In this document: in pieces, positions 24,154-31,292 of the stretch
Numbering within the stretch: the first letter of the stretch is position 1
How the letters are laid out: the number at the start of each line of letters is the position of its first letter
NCBI GenBank assembly: GCA_016713535.1
Contig: JADJOY010000014.1
Span: 263,623-302,469 of the forward strand
Length of the DNA: 38,847 nucleotides
Origin: JADJOY01 sp016713535 [NCBI: Deltaproteobacteria bacterium]
Lineage (GTDB): Bacteria; JADJOY01
Direction: 5' to 3'
Position numbers and translations under genes: made by a program
The notes under the pieces: generated by a model
Databases searched by the model: none
What the model saw: the letters and a program-made list of their open reading frames with translations, nothing else
Told to the model about the DNA's origin: nothing

Positions 24154-24782
24154 CGGCGCGGGCGTTCCGGGCCTGGGTCGCGGCGCTCGTGCTGGTCGTG
24201 GCGAGCACCGCGAGCGCCGCCGAGCCGCTCGGCTCGATCTCCGGCACGGTGCGGACCGCGCTGGGCGCGACCGTGCCACTCGCGAACGTGGGGCCGGTCG
24301 TGGTCTTCCTGGCCACGCCCGATCGCGCGCAGCCGGTCGCGGTGCCGGCCGACTCGCCGGAGATCAGCCAGAAGGGCGCGCGCTTCGAGCCGCCGTTCCT
24401 GCTGATCACCGCCGGCCAGACGGTCCGCATCCCCAACGACGACTCGATCACCCACAATGCGTTCTCGTATTCGAAGCCCAATGCCTTCGACCTCGGGCTC
24501 TACCCGAAGGGCGACGCCCGCACCATCACCGTGCGCGAGCCCGGCGCGATCCGGATCTTCTGCTCGATCCACAAGTCGATGAACGCCGTGATCTTCGCCA
24601 CTCCCACACCGTGGCACGCGCTCGCCGCGGCGGACGGCCGCTTCCGGCTCGCCGACGTCCCCGCCGGCCACTACGTGATCTCGACCTGGAACGAGCGCCT
24701 CCCGCCGGTCACCGCGGCCGTCGACGTGGTGGCCGGCGAGGCCAGCGTCGTGTCGCTCACCATCCCGGCGAGCGGCGGCTGA
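24150..24782 (+). CDS. Periplasmic cupredoxin-like protein (methylamine-utilisation-protein type)
   Basis: 210 residues from ATG 24150, overlapping the previous stop by four bases. The signal peptide ends STASAAEP, with probable cleavage after ASA. The cupredoxin domain has a complete type-1 copper site: H102 in THNAFS, then C138, H141 and M144 in FCSIHKSMNAVIF. The segment PNAFDLGLYPKGDARTITVREPG lies between them. The C-terminal part (GRFRLADVPAGHYVISTWN) looks like a carboxypeptidase-regulatory Ig-like domain. Proteins of this kind are often named methylamine utilisation protein, but no methylamine dehydrogenase genes are here, and homologues I recall next to signalling genes suggest a sensing role. 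Six bases separate it from the sensor kinase gene, so copper or redox input to that kinase is a reasonable inference. Confidence 0.82.
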   Translation: MTARAFRAWVAALVLVVASTASAAEPLGSISGTVRTALGATVPLANVGPVVVFLATPDRAQPVAVPADSPEISQKGARFEPPFLLITAGQTVRIPNDDSITHNAFSYSKPNAFDLGLYPKGDARTITVREPGAIRIFCSIHKSMNAVIFATPTPWHALAAADGRFRLADVPAGHYVISTWNERLPPVTAAVDVVAGEASVVSLTIPASGG

Positions 24783-24788
24783 GCGGCG

Positions 24789-27428
24789 ATGCGACTCTCG
24801 TTCCAGGCCCGCATGCTGCTCGGCTTCGGCGGCATCACCGCGCTCGTGGTGGTCGCGCTGCTCGGCCTCACCAATCGCTGGATCGCGGCTCGCGCAGAGG
24901 GCGAGGTGCGCGCCCGTCTCGCTCAGGACGCACGCGTGCTGCAGCGCGTCCACGCGACCGCCTCGCGGCTGCGCGCCCAGCAGATGAAGAGCCTCGCCGA
25001 CGAGCCGCGCATGCTCGCGCTCACCGAGGTGCACGACGCCGCCACGCTGCGGTTCGCGGCCGACGAGGAGCTCACCGAGCTCGGCATGAGCGGCTTCGGC
25101 TTCCTCGACGCCGACGGGCAGATCCTCGCGTGGAGCGGGGTGGGGCGTGCCGAGATCGAGCCCCGTCTCGAGCGGCTCGTGAAGCGTGCTCACCTGGCCA
25201 ACGCGTTGCCCGAGACGGTGCGGGTGGGTGAGATCGGCGTCGAGGTCCAGGTGGTGACGCTCGATGTCGCGGGGCGGGCGCACGGCTACCTGGTGGCGGC
25301 CCGGCGGCTCGACTCGGGCGTCCTCCAGGAGTACGCGATCGCGGTGGGTGATCGCGTCGAGCTGCGCGCAGGCGGGCGGATCCTCGCCGCATCTCCTCCC
25401 GAGCACGTGGAGAGCTCGGAGCTGCGCACGCTCGACGTCGAGCTGGGCGGCGCGCTCAAGCTCGTGGTCGGCGTCGACGAGAACCAGTTCACCGAGCCGC
25501 TACGAGCGGCCTTCCGCGCGGTGTCGCTGCTCACGATCTCGGGTACGGTGCTGGGCTCGCTGGTGGCGTTCTTCGTGGCGCGGCGATTCACCGCGCCGCT
25601 CGCGTCGCTGGTCGCCACGGCGCGCTTGGTGGGGACCGGCAACCTGACGACGCGCGCCGCGGAGACCGGCGCCCCCGAGCTCGTCGACCTGGCGCGGGCC
25701 TTCAACCAGACGGTCGACTCGTGGCTGCGCACGCAGCGGGAGCTCGAGAGCTCGGCGGCGGGCCTGCGCGCCAAGACTCGCGAGCTCGAGACCATCGGCG
25801 CCGCGCTCACCGAATTCCTGGAGAGCGGCGACTGGCACCGCGCGAGCGAGCGCTTGCTCACGGGCGCCCTCGAGCAGACCCAGAGCCGCGGTGGGCTGGT
25901 GGGGGTGGTCCTCCCTGGCGCCCGCTTCAAGATCCTCGCTGCCGAGGGCATGGACGGACCGCTGCCGCGCGTGCCCGAGCGTTCGGTCGAGGTCGACAAG
26001 CTGCAGGGCCTCGTGGGCACGATCATCCGCACCGGACGCCTGGTGGCCTCGAGCGACCTGGCGCGCGAGCCGACCACCGACGAGCTGCTGCCGTTCTCCC
26101 TCCGGCTGCGCCAGTTCGTGGGCGTGCCGATCCGTCGCGGCGCCGAGATCGTCGGCATCCTCGGGGTCGCCAACGAGGCGGGCTACACCGAGGACGAGCG
26201 GGCCCAGCTCGAGCTGCTCGCGAACGCCGCCGGCGTGCTCATCGACGGCTACCGCCGTAACCAGGCCGAGGAGTCGCTGCAGGCGCAGCTCCGGCAGTCG
26301 CAGAAGATGGAGGCGGTCGGCCGGCTCGCCGGAGGCATCGCCCACGACTTCAACAACCTGCTGACGGTGATCCGCGGGCAATCGGAGCTGCTGCTTCGAC
26401 GCGTGCGCGAGGGCGAGCCCAATCACCGCTACTCGACGCAGATCCTCAAGGCGGCGGACCGCGCGGCCGCCCTCACGCGGCAGCTCCTCGCGTTCGGCCG
26501 CAGCCAGGTGCGCCAGGTGCGAGTGCTCGACGTCAACGGCTTGATCGCCGACATGACCGACATGCTCGGACGGCTGGTGCGCGCCGACGTGGTGCTCACC
26601 ACCAAGCTGGATCCGGCGCTCGGGCGCATCGAGGCCGATCCCAACCAGCTCGAGCAGCTCGTCATGAACCTGGTGGTGAACGCGCGCGACGCGATGCCGA
26701 ACGGCGGCACCCTCGAGGTCGAGACCTGCATGACGCACTTCGAGGGCGACGATCCCGAGCGCCCGGTCGAGTGTCCACCCGGCGACTACGTGACCGTCGT
26801 GGTGCGCGACACCGGCGTTGGCATGGACGAGGAGACGCTGGCGCGGATCTTCGAGCCGTTCTTCACCACCAAGGAGGAGGGCCGCGGGACCGGGCTCGGG
26901 CTCGCGATGGTGTACGGCATCGCGCGCCAGAGCGCGGGGCACGTCACGGCGCGCTCGACCCTCGGCCAGGGCTCGACGTTCCTCTGCTACTTCCCGGTCT
27001 GTTACCGCGACGACGAGAAGGTCGTCCTGCCCGAGGCGCGCCCGAGCCGGGGCGGCACCGAGTCGGTGCTGGTGGTCGAGGACGAGCCGATGGTGCGCTC
27101 GTTCGTGTGCGAGGTGCTCACCACCGCCGGCTACCAGGTGGCGCCGGTGGCGAGCGCCGACGACGCCCTCGCGCGCTGCCGCGACGCGACCGCGAGCGTC
27201 GATCTCGTGCTCACCGACGTGGTGATGCCGGGCGTCAACGGCGCCGAGCTCGCGCGCCGCGCGCGCACGCTGCGCCCCGGGCTCAAGGTGGTGTTCATGT
27301 CCGGGTTCCCCGACGAGTCACGCTCGGACCTCGGTGAGCTCGGCGGCGTCTTGCTGCGAAAACCGTTCACCAGCGAAGCTCTGCTGAAGACCCTTCGAGC
27401 TTCCCTCGACTCGGAGGCCGCCGCGTGA
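24789..27428 (+). CDS. Transmembrane hybrid sensor kinase (sensor loop, HAMP, GAF, HisKA, HATPase, receiver)
   Basis: 879 residues from ATG 24789. TM1 ~10-30; periplasmic sensor ~35-235, Cache-like in its layout ([45 protein letters not shown]); TM2 ~240-265 ([18 protein letters not shown]); HAMP ~265-320; a coiled coil; GAF ~350-495 ([39 protein letters not shown]). The kinase core has [20 protein letters not shown] with H519, [37 protein letters not shown] and [12 protein letters not shown]: the HPK4-type found with Asp-rich receivers. The C-terminal receiver has [15 protein letters not shown] with D810, MSGF and RKPF. No output domain is fused, so phosphate may move to another regulator, or the receiver may act as a brake. 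It lies in an operon behind two cupredoxin-like exported proteins, the likely ligand-binding partners. Confidence 0.9.
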   Translation: MRLSFQARMLLGFGGITALVVVALLGLTNRWIAARAEGEVRARLAQDARVLQRVHATASRLRAQQMKSLADEPRMLALTEVHDAATLRFAADEELTELGMSGFGFLDADGQILAWSGVGRAEIEPRLERLVKRAHLANALPETVRVGEIGVEVQVVTLDVAGRAHGYLVAARRLDSGVLQEYAIAVGDRVELRAGGRILAASPPEHVESSELRTLDVELGGALKLVVGVDENQFTEPLRAAFRAVSLLTISGTVLGSLVAFFVARRFTAPLASLVATARLVGTGNLTTRAAETGAPELVDLARAFNQTVDSWLRTQRELESSAAGLRAKTRELETIGAALTEFLESGDWHRASERLLTGALEQTQSRGGLVGVVLPGARFKILAAEGMDGPLPRVPERSVEVDKLQGLVGTIIRTGRLVASSDLAREPTTDELLPFSLRLRQFVGVPIRRGAEIVGILGVANEAGYTEDERAQLELLANAAGVLIDGYRRNQAEESLQAQLRQSQKMEAVGRLAGGIAHDFNNLLTVIRGQSELLLRRVREGEPNHRYSTQILKAADRAAALTRQLLAFGRSQVRQVRVLDVNGLIADMTDMLGRLVRADVVLTTKLDPALGRIEADPNQLEQLVMNLVVNARDAMPNGGTLEVETCMTHFEGDDPERPVECPPGDYVTVVVRDTGVGMDEETLARIFEPFFTTKEEGRGTGLGLAMVYGIARQSAGHVTARSTLGQGSTFLCYFPVCYRDDEKVVLPEARPSRGGTESVLVVEDEPMVRSFVCEVLTTAGYQVAPVASADDALARCRDATASVDLVLTDVVMPGVNGAELARRARTLRPGLKVVFMSGFPDESRSDLGELGGVLLRKPFTSEALLKTLRASLDSEAAA

Positions 27429-27459
27429 GCGTCGGCCGCGCGCGCCGGAGTAACCGTCC

Positions 27460-27885
27460 GTGAGCTTGTTCGTGACCTTCTGGGTGGCGCTCGGCGCGAC
27501 CGTCGCGCTGCTCGGTGTCGACCTCTACACCGGGCTCACCGGCAAGCGCGCCGCGCACGTCGCGTCCGTGCTGCTCACGGTCGTGGGACTGGTGACGGCG
27601 ATCGTGCTGGCGGTGAAGCTCGGCAGCGACGTCACGTTCCACCCGGGGATCCAGCTCGTCCACCGCACGCTCGCGCGCAGCGTCGTCGTGCTGCTGCTGC
27701 CGATCGCGGCGAGCGGCGGCCTGATCCTCCTCCGTGACAGCGCGCGAGCGCGGCCCTTTCACCGCCGCGCGGCGTTCGTGCTGGTCGCGGTGGCGGTCGC
27801 GGCGCTGATCACCGGGGTGTGGATGTACGGCACCGCGGCGCCGCGACGCGCGCTCGCCGACGCTCCGGCCGCTGCGTCGCGCTGA
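27460..27885 (+). CDS. Four-helix membrane protein of unknown function
   Basis: 141 residues from GTG 27460, 31 bp after the sensor kinase stop. Four hydrophobic helices: FVTFWVALGATVALLGVDLYTGL, VASVLLTVVGLVTAIVLAV, SVVVLLLPIAASGGLILL, AFVLVAVAVAALITGVWMYGT. Two histidines (FHPGIQLVHRTLARS) fall in the loop between helices 2 and 3, and FHRRAA before helix 4. I do not recognise the family; small membrane proteins of this kind may bind haem or be electron-transfer accessories, but nothing here proves it. It probably belongs to the cupredoxin-kinase operon because of its strand and spacing. Confidence 0.6.
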   Translation: MSLFVTFWVALGATVALLGVDLYTGLTGKRAAHVASVLLTVVGLVTAIVLAVKLGSDVTFHPGIQLVHRTLARSVVVLLLPIAASGGLILLRDSARARPFHRRAAFVLVAVAVAALITGVWMYGTAAPRRALADAPAAASR

Positions 27886-27980
27886 ACCGCTGCTCGCCTT
27901 CCGCGGGTGCGCCCGTGGCGGCTGCGTGCAAGGCGGTCGGGCCGGTCTTCGGCTGCGTCCCTCTAGCGAGCGAATTCGGG

Positions 27981-27986
27981 TACTCT
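27981..27986 (+). promoter_or_regulatory. Possible -10 box of the SlyD-like gene
   Basis: TACTCT in GAATTCGGGTACTCTTCGCG, 58 bp before the ATG at 28045. The GAATTCGGG prefix occurs again at 31204-31212 before GATACT, upstream of the big lipoprotein gene. No -35 at standard spacing was found. Confidence 0.3.
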
Positions 27987-28044
27987 TCGCGCCCGAACTG
28001 GCCGATTCGGCCCCACTGCGGCGCGTTCGCGCCAGGAGAACCTC

Positions 28045-28531
28045 ATGAAGATCACGAACGGCCGGGTCGTGTCGCTCGATTACCGACTCCACCTCGGCGA
28101 CGGGGACATCATCGACGAGCCTGCCGGCTGACCCGTTCGTGTACATGCACGGCAGCGGCCAGATCGTTCCCGGGCTCGAGCGCTCGCTCGAGGGCCTCGT
28201 CGTCGGTGACGAGCGCAAGGTGGTGGTCGAGCCCGGCGATGGCTACGGCGAGTACCAGCCCGACGGCCTGCAGGAGATCCCGCGCGATGCCTTCCCGCGC
28301 GAGGTCAACCTCGAGATCGGGCAGCAGTTCGAGGCGCGCTCGCCCAAGGGCGAGACGTTCCCGATGATCGTGAAGGAGCTGCGCCGCGAGTCGATCGTCG
28401 TGGACCTCAACCATCCGCTCGCCGGGCGCACGCTGCACTTCGACGTCCGCGTGCTCTCGATCCGCGACGCCACGCCCGCGGAGCTCTCGCACGGCCACGC
28501 CCACGGCCCTCACGGCGGCCACGAGCACTGA
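28045..28531 (+). CDS. slyD: SlyD-like FKBP-type peptidyl-prolyl isomerase (frameshifted)
   Basis: Cis-trans isomerisation of Xaa-Pro bonds, cytoplasmic chaperone. ATG 28045 behind AGGAG begins MKITNGRVVSLDYRLHLGDG and meets a stop at about 28130, while the rest of the protein is in another frame from DPFVYMHGSGQIVPGLERSL. Two missing bases (TC) after GACGAG at about 28114 would give DESLPADPFVYMHG, the normal SlyD sequence. Then come the insert-in-flap domain (GDGYGEYQPDGLQEIPRDAFP, FEARSPKGETFPMIVKEL) and the closing strand VVDLNHPLAGRTLHFDVRVL. The C-terminal tail is His-rich (HGHAHGPHGGHEH), the nickel/zinc-binding feature of SlyD. About 161 residues when repaired. Confidence 0.88.
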
Positions 28532-28669
28532 GCGCCTCCTCGCGAGCGGCTTGCGTCGGAGTCTCCGCGGCTGGTCGACCGACACGCCGACCGCCGTCGA
28601 CCGGTCGCGGTGTCCGCATGGCGCGCGAGGTGCCGGATCGCCGACGCATCGTGAAGCTGCGGGGACGGT

Positions 28670-28698
28670 TTGCGGCGGCCTCGGCGCGGCGGTAGCTT
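28670..28698 (+). promoter_or_regulatory. Sigma-70-like promoter of the desaturase gene
   Basis: TTGCGG (28670-28675), 17 bp, TAGCTT (28693-28698). The GTG start at 28706 is 7 bp after the -10, so the mRNA would be leaderless. The -35 is identical to the one before the porin-like gene at 18400. Confidence 0.6.
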
Positions 28699-28705
28699 CG
28701 ACCGG

Positions 28706-29677
28706 GTGTCCGGCGAAGCACGCACCTACGACACCGTCGCCGCGGAGCTCCGCATCGAGCTCAAGCGCGCGATCGGCGCCGAGCGGCTGAAGGCGCTCCA
28801 CGAGCGCGCGCCGTGGCGTCACGCGCTCGTGGCGGGGCGCCAGCTCGTGCTCGGCGCGCTCGCCGCCGGCGCCATCCTCACCTGGCCCGAGCGGCCCTGG
28901 ATCTGGGTTCCGGCGTCGATCGCCATCGGCTTCGTGGTGTTCTCGTTCACGGTGCTGCTCCACGAGGTGGTGCACCGTGTGGTGTTCGAGCGCCCCGCCT
29001 CGCCGTGGCACCGCGTGCTCGGCCACCTCTACGCCGCGCCGAGCGGGCTCTCGCAGAGCCAGTTCACCCGCTGGCATCTCGACCACCACGAGTGGCTCGG
29101 CACGCCGAGCCGCGACCCCAAGCGCCGCGAGCTGACCCCCAAGATCGTGAAGCGCTGGTACAAGGCGCTCTACCTGACGCCCGCGCTCTTCCCGATCTAT
29201 TTCCGCGCGGCGCGCCGTGCCGCGGGGGACTACGGGCCCGAGCTGCGGCACGCCATCGCCCGCGAACGGCTCGTCGCCATCGGCCTGCACCTGACGATCG
29301 CGGCGCTCCTGTGGTGGCGCCTCGGCTTCCCGATGGCCGCCAAGCTGCATCTGATCCCGGTGTTCGTGGTGTTTCCCGTGGTGTTCACGGTCAACCGCCT
29401 CGGCCAGCACTACGACGTCGAGCCCGGCGACCCGGCGCGCTGGGGCACGTTGATGCGGAAGAGCCCGCTGACGTGGGACTGGCTCTATCTCTGGTCCAAC
29501 TACCACCTCGAGCACCATTACTTCCCGGGCGTGCCGTTCTACCGGCTCACCGAGCTGCGGGCGGCGCTCGACCCGTGGTTCCGGGAGCGTGGGGTGCCCG
29601 AACGTGGCTACGCGGAGCTACTTTGGAGCTGGCTGGGGCGGAACCGCGCCCCACACACCAACTGGGCGAGCTCATGA
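28706..29677 (+). CDS. Membrane fatty-acid desaturase-type di-iron oxidase
   Basis: 323 residues. GTG 28706 is chosen because a good promoter ends 7 bp upstream, and the sequence before it is not protein-like. The di-iron histidine boxes are clear: HEVVH (H86-H90), HLDHH (H124-H128) and NYHLEHHYF near residue 270. TM pairs flank them (LVLGALAAGAILTW, WVPASIAIGFVVFSFTVLL, AIGLHLTIAALLWW, LIPVFVVFPVVFTV). The family introduces double bonds or hydroxyls into lipid acyl chains, carotenoids or related hydrocarbons, using O2 and electrons from ferredoxin or cytochrome b5. Its stop overlaps the ATG of a SAM methyltransferase (ATGA), so the two may act on the same lipid in sequence; this is inference. 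Confidence 0.88.
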   Translation: MSGEARTYDTVAAELRIELKRAIGAERLKALHERAPWRHALVAGRQLVLGALAAGAILTWPERPWIWVPASIAIGFVVFSFTVLLHEVVHRVVFERPASPWHRVLGHLYAAPSGLSQSQFTRWHLDHHEWLGTPSRDPKRRELTPKIVKRWYKALYLTPALFPIYFRAARRAAGDYGPELRHAIARERLVAIGLHLTIAALLWWRLGFPMAAKLHLIPVFVVFPVVFTVNRLGQHYDVEPGDPARWGTLMRKSPLTWDWLYLWSNYHLEHHYFPGVPFYRLTELRAALDPWFRERGVPERGYAELLWSWLGRNRAPHTNWASS

Positions 29678-30334
29678 TCCGCACACCCGAGCCCGAGCTG
29701 ATGACCGCGGAGGACCAGGCACGCGCCTACGCGGAGGCCGACTTCTCCGAGCCCCACGAGGCGTTCGTGCGACGCTTCGCCGAGCGCTTCCCCGGCTTCT
29801 CGAGCGGAGACGTGATCGATCTGGGCTGCGGCCCGGCCGACGTCACGACCCGCTTCGCGCGCGCCTACCCGGGCGCGCGGATGCTGGGTGTCGACGGCTC
29901 GGCGGCGATGCTCGCCGAGGGGCGCAAGCGCCTCGCCTCGAGCGAGCTCGCGCCGCGCGTGACCTTGAGGGAGCTCTTCTTGCCGTGCGCGACGCTACCC
30001 CGCGAGTCGTTCGACGCGGTGATCTCGAACAGCCTGCTGCACCACCTCTCGGATCCGGTGGTCATCTGGCAGTCGGCGCGCGCGGCCGCGAAGCCCGGGG
30101 CGCCGATCCTGGTGATGGACCTCATGCGTCCGCCCGATCTGCCGACCGCGGAGCGCTTCGTGAATCTCTACGTCGGCGACGCCCCGCCGGTGCTGCAGCA
30201 GGGACTTCTTCGCGTCGCTGATCGCCGCCTACGAGCTCGACGAGGTGAAGGCCCAGCTCGCCGCCGTCGGTCTCGGGCACCTCACCGTCGAGCCGGTGAG
30301 CGATCGCCACCTCGTGGTGTGGGGGACGCTGTGA
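29674..30334 (+). CDS. Class I SAM-dependent methyltransferase (frameshifted near the C-terminus)
   Basis: Starts at ATG 29674, overlapping the desaturase stop. VIDLGCGPADVTTRFARAYP is motif I (SAM binding); MLGVDGSAAMLAEG supplies the acidic residue of motif II; FDAVISNSLLHHLSDP is motif IV; GAPILVMDLMRPP follows. After VGDAPPVLQQ one G too many (CAGCAGGGAC, near 30204) breaks the frame. Without it the protein reads DFFASLIAAYELDEVKAQLA to HLVVWGTL and stops at 30334, about 219 residues, the usual length of UbiE/Methyltransf_25-type enzymes. The acceptor cannot be told. Translational coupling with the desaturase suggests lipid modification. Confidence 0.85.
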
Positions 30335-30335
30335 C

Positions 30336-30436
30336 CGCCTGCTGGTCCGTCGGCGTCACGGAGGCGGAGGGACCGCTTCCCGGCGGTCCGCAGGCGACCG
30401 CGGTGATCGCCTGCTGGTCAGTCGGTGTCACGGAGG
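30336..30436 (+). repeat. Pair of 29-bp direct repeats flanking a GGAG palindrome
   Basis: The 29-bp units at 30336-30364 and 30408-30436 (each starting CGCCTGCTGGTC and ending GTCACGGAGG) differ at two positions and are spaced 72 bp start to start. Between them, 30366-30389 is a GGAG palindrome with stem GGACCGC/GCGGTCC and loop TTCCCG (copy D of the family). The second unit supplies the Shine-Dalgarno of the next gene (GGAGGAGAGGG). Confidence 0.65.
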
Positions 30437-30446
30437 AGAGGGATCC

Positions 30447-31031
30447 ATGCTGAACCGCCTGCGCGCCCTGCGCGATCGGCTGCGTGGCCCGGATCCCTCG
30501 TGGTCCTCGGCGGTCGCCGCCCACCGGCCGCCGCCCGACGAGCCCCGCCCGGAGCCGCCCCCCACGCCGACTCACCCGCGCTGCTACCCGGCCGACCTGG
30601 ACGCGGTCCGAGCGCTGATGGCCCCCGCGGGCCGGCCGAGGATCGTGAACCACTGGGCGACGTGGTGCCACCCCTGTGTCGACGAGCTGCCGCGGCTGGT
30701 CCAGCTCGCGAACCGGCTCGGCGCGGCGGCTGACCTGGTCGGCATCTCCTGGGACCGCTTCGAGAACCCGGCCGCGCCTGAGCAGGTGGCGGCCGAGGTG
30801 GCGGACTTCGCCGGTCGGCATGGAGTCCCCTACGAGAGCGCGGTGTTCACCGGCGACCCCGACCAGCTCTTCGACGGCCTCGGCCTCACGTTCCGTTTCA
30901 TCCCGCAGACCGTCGTCCTCGCCGCGGACGGGATCGTGGTGAAGCACATCCAGGGTGTGGTGACCGAGGCCGACGTGGAATCGCTTGTCGATCTCTTCCG
31001 TCCGGCCCCAAGTGAAGCCTCGGGCCGCTGA
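30447..31031 (+). CDS. TlpA-like thioredoxin-fold protein
   Basis: 194 residues from ATG 30447, strong Shine-Dalgarno GGAGGAGAGGG. The active site NHWATWCHPCVDELPRL (C74, C77) is characteristic of TlpA/ResE-type reductases rather than of thioredoxin (WCGPC). A central insert (FAGRHGVPYESAVFTGDPD) and FRFIPQTVVLAADG with the cis-Pro loop follow. No signal peptide or membrane anchor is visible; the first 45 residues are Arg/Pro-rich. So it may be cytoplasmic, unlike most TlpA, or the real start may lie elsewhere. Possibly a peroxide/thiol reductase. It follows the methyltransferase with 112 bp of repeats between. Confidence 0.85.
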   Translation: MLNRLRALRDRLRGPDPSWSSAVAAHRPPPDEPRPEPPPTPTHPRCYPADLDAVRALMAPAGRPRIVNHWATWCHPCVDELPRLVQLANRLGAAADLVGISWDRFENPAAPEQVAAEVADFAGRHGVPYESAVFTGDPDQLFDGLGLTFRFIPQTVVLAADGIVVKHIQGVVTEADVESLVDLFRPAPSEASGR

Positions 31032-31038
31032 CCAGCAT

Positions 31039-31054
31039 CGCCTCGCCCGAGGCG
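31039..31054 (+). terminator. Short hairpin after the TlpA-like gene
   Basis: CGCCTC/GAGGCG stem with loop GCCC, starting 8 bp after the stop codon at 31031. No T-tract follows, so it is a weak candidate. Confidence 0.3.
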
Positions 31055-31292
31055 CCGATATCTCGCTCCGGATCTGCAGGATCACGCCTCGAGCAGCAGG
31101 CCGTCGAGGGGGGACGCAGCCGTTACGCAGCCCTGTGGAGATCCTATGGGTGCTCCGCTTCTGCACGGTCGACGCCCATCGGTCAGCTCGACGTTACGAT
31201 ACGGGAATTCGGGGATACTTGCTTTTTTTTTTGCGGTGGAGAGACGATCGCTCATGGACGCTGCGTCAGGCAACGCAGCGCGAGGGGGGCAC
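31055..31292. other. Leader region of the propeller-lipoprotein block
   Basis: No gene seen. It contains TACGAT (31195-31200), GATACT (31214-31219) as possible -10 boxes, and a run of ten T (about 31223-31232) that is unique in this GC-rich window. A Shine-Dalgarno AGGGGGG ends 4 bp before the ATG at 31293. The G+C content starts to fall here. Confidence 0.5.

Noticed and set aside
24150-24782. Methylamine degradation role
   Set aside because: No methylamine dehydrogenase or mau genes nearby; the name is a legacy of homologues.
30336-30436. CRISPR array
   Set aside because: Only two repeat copies, with a palindrome in the spacer and no cas genes.
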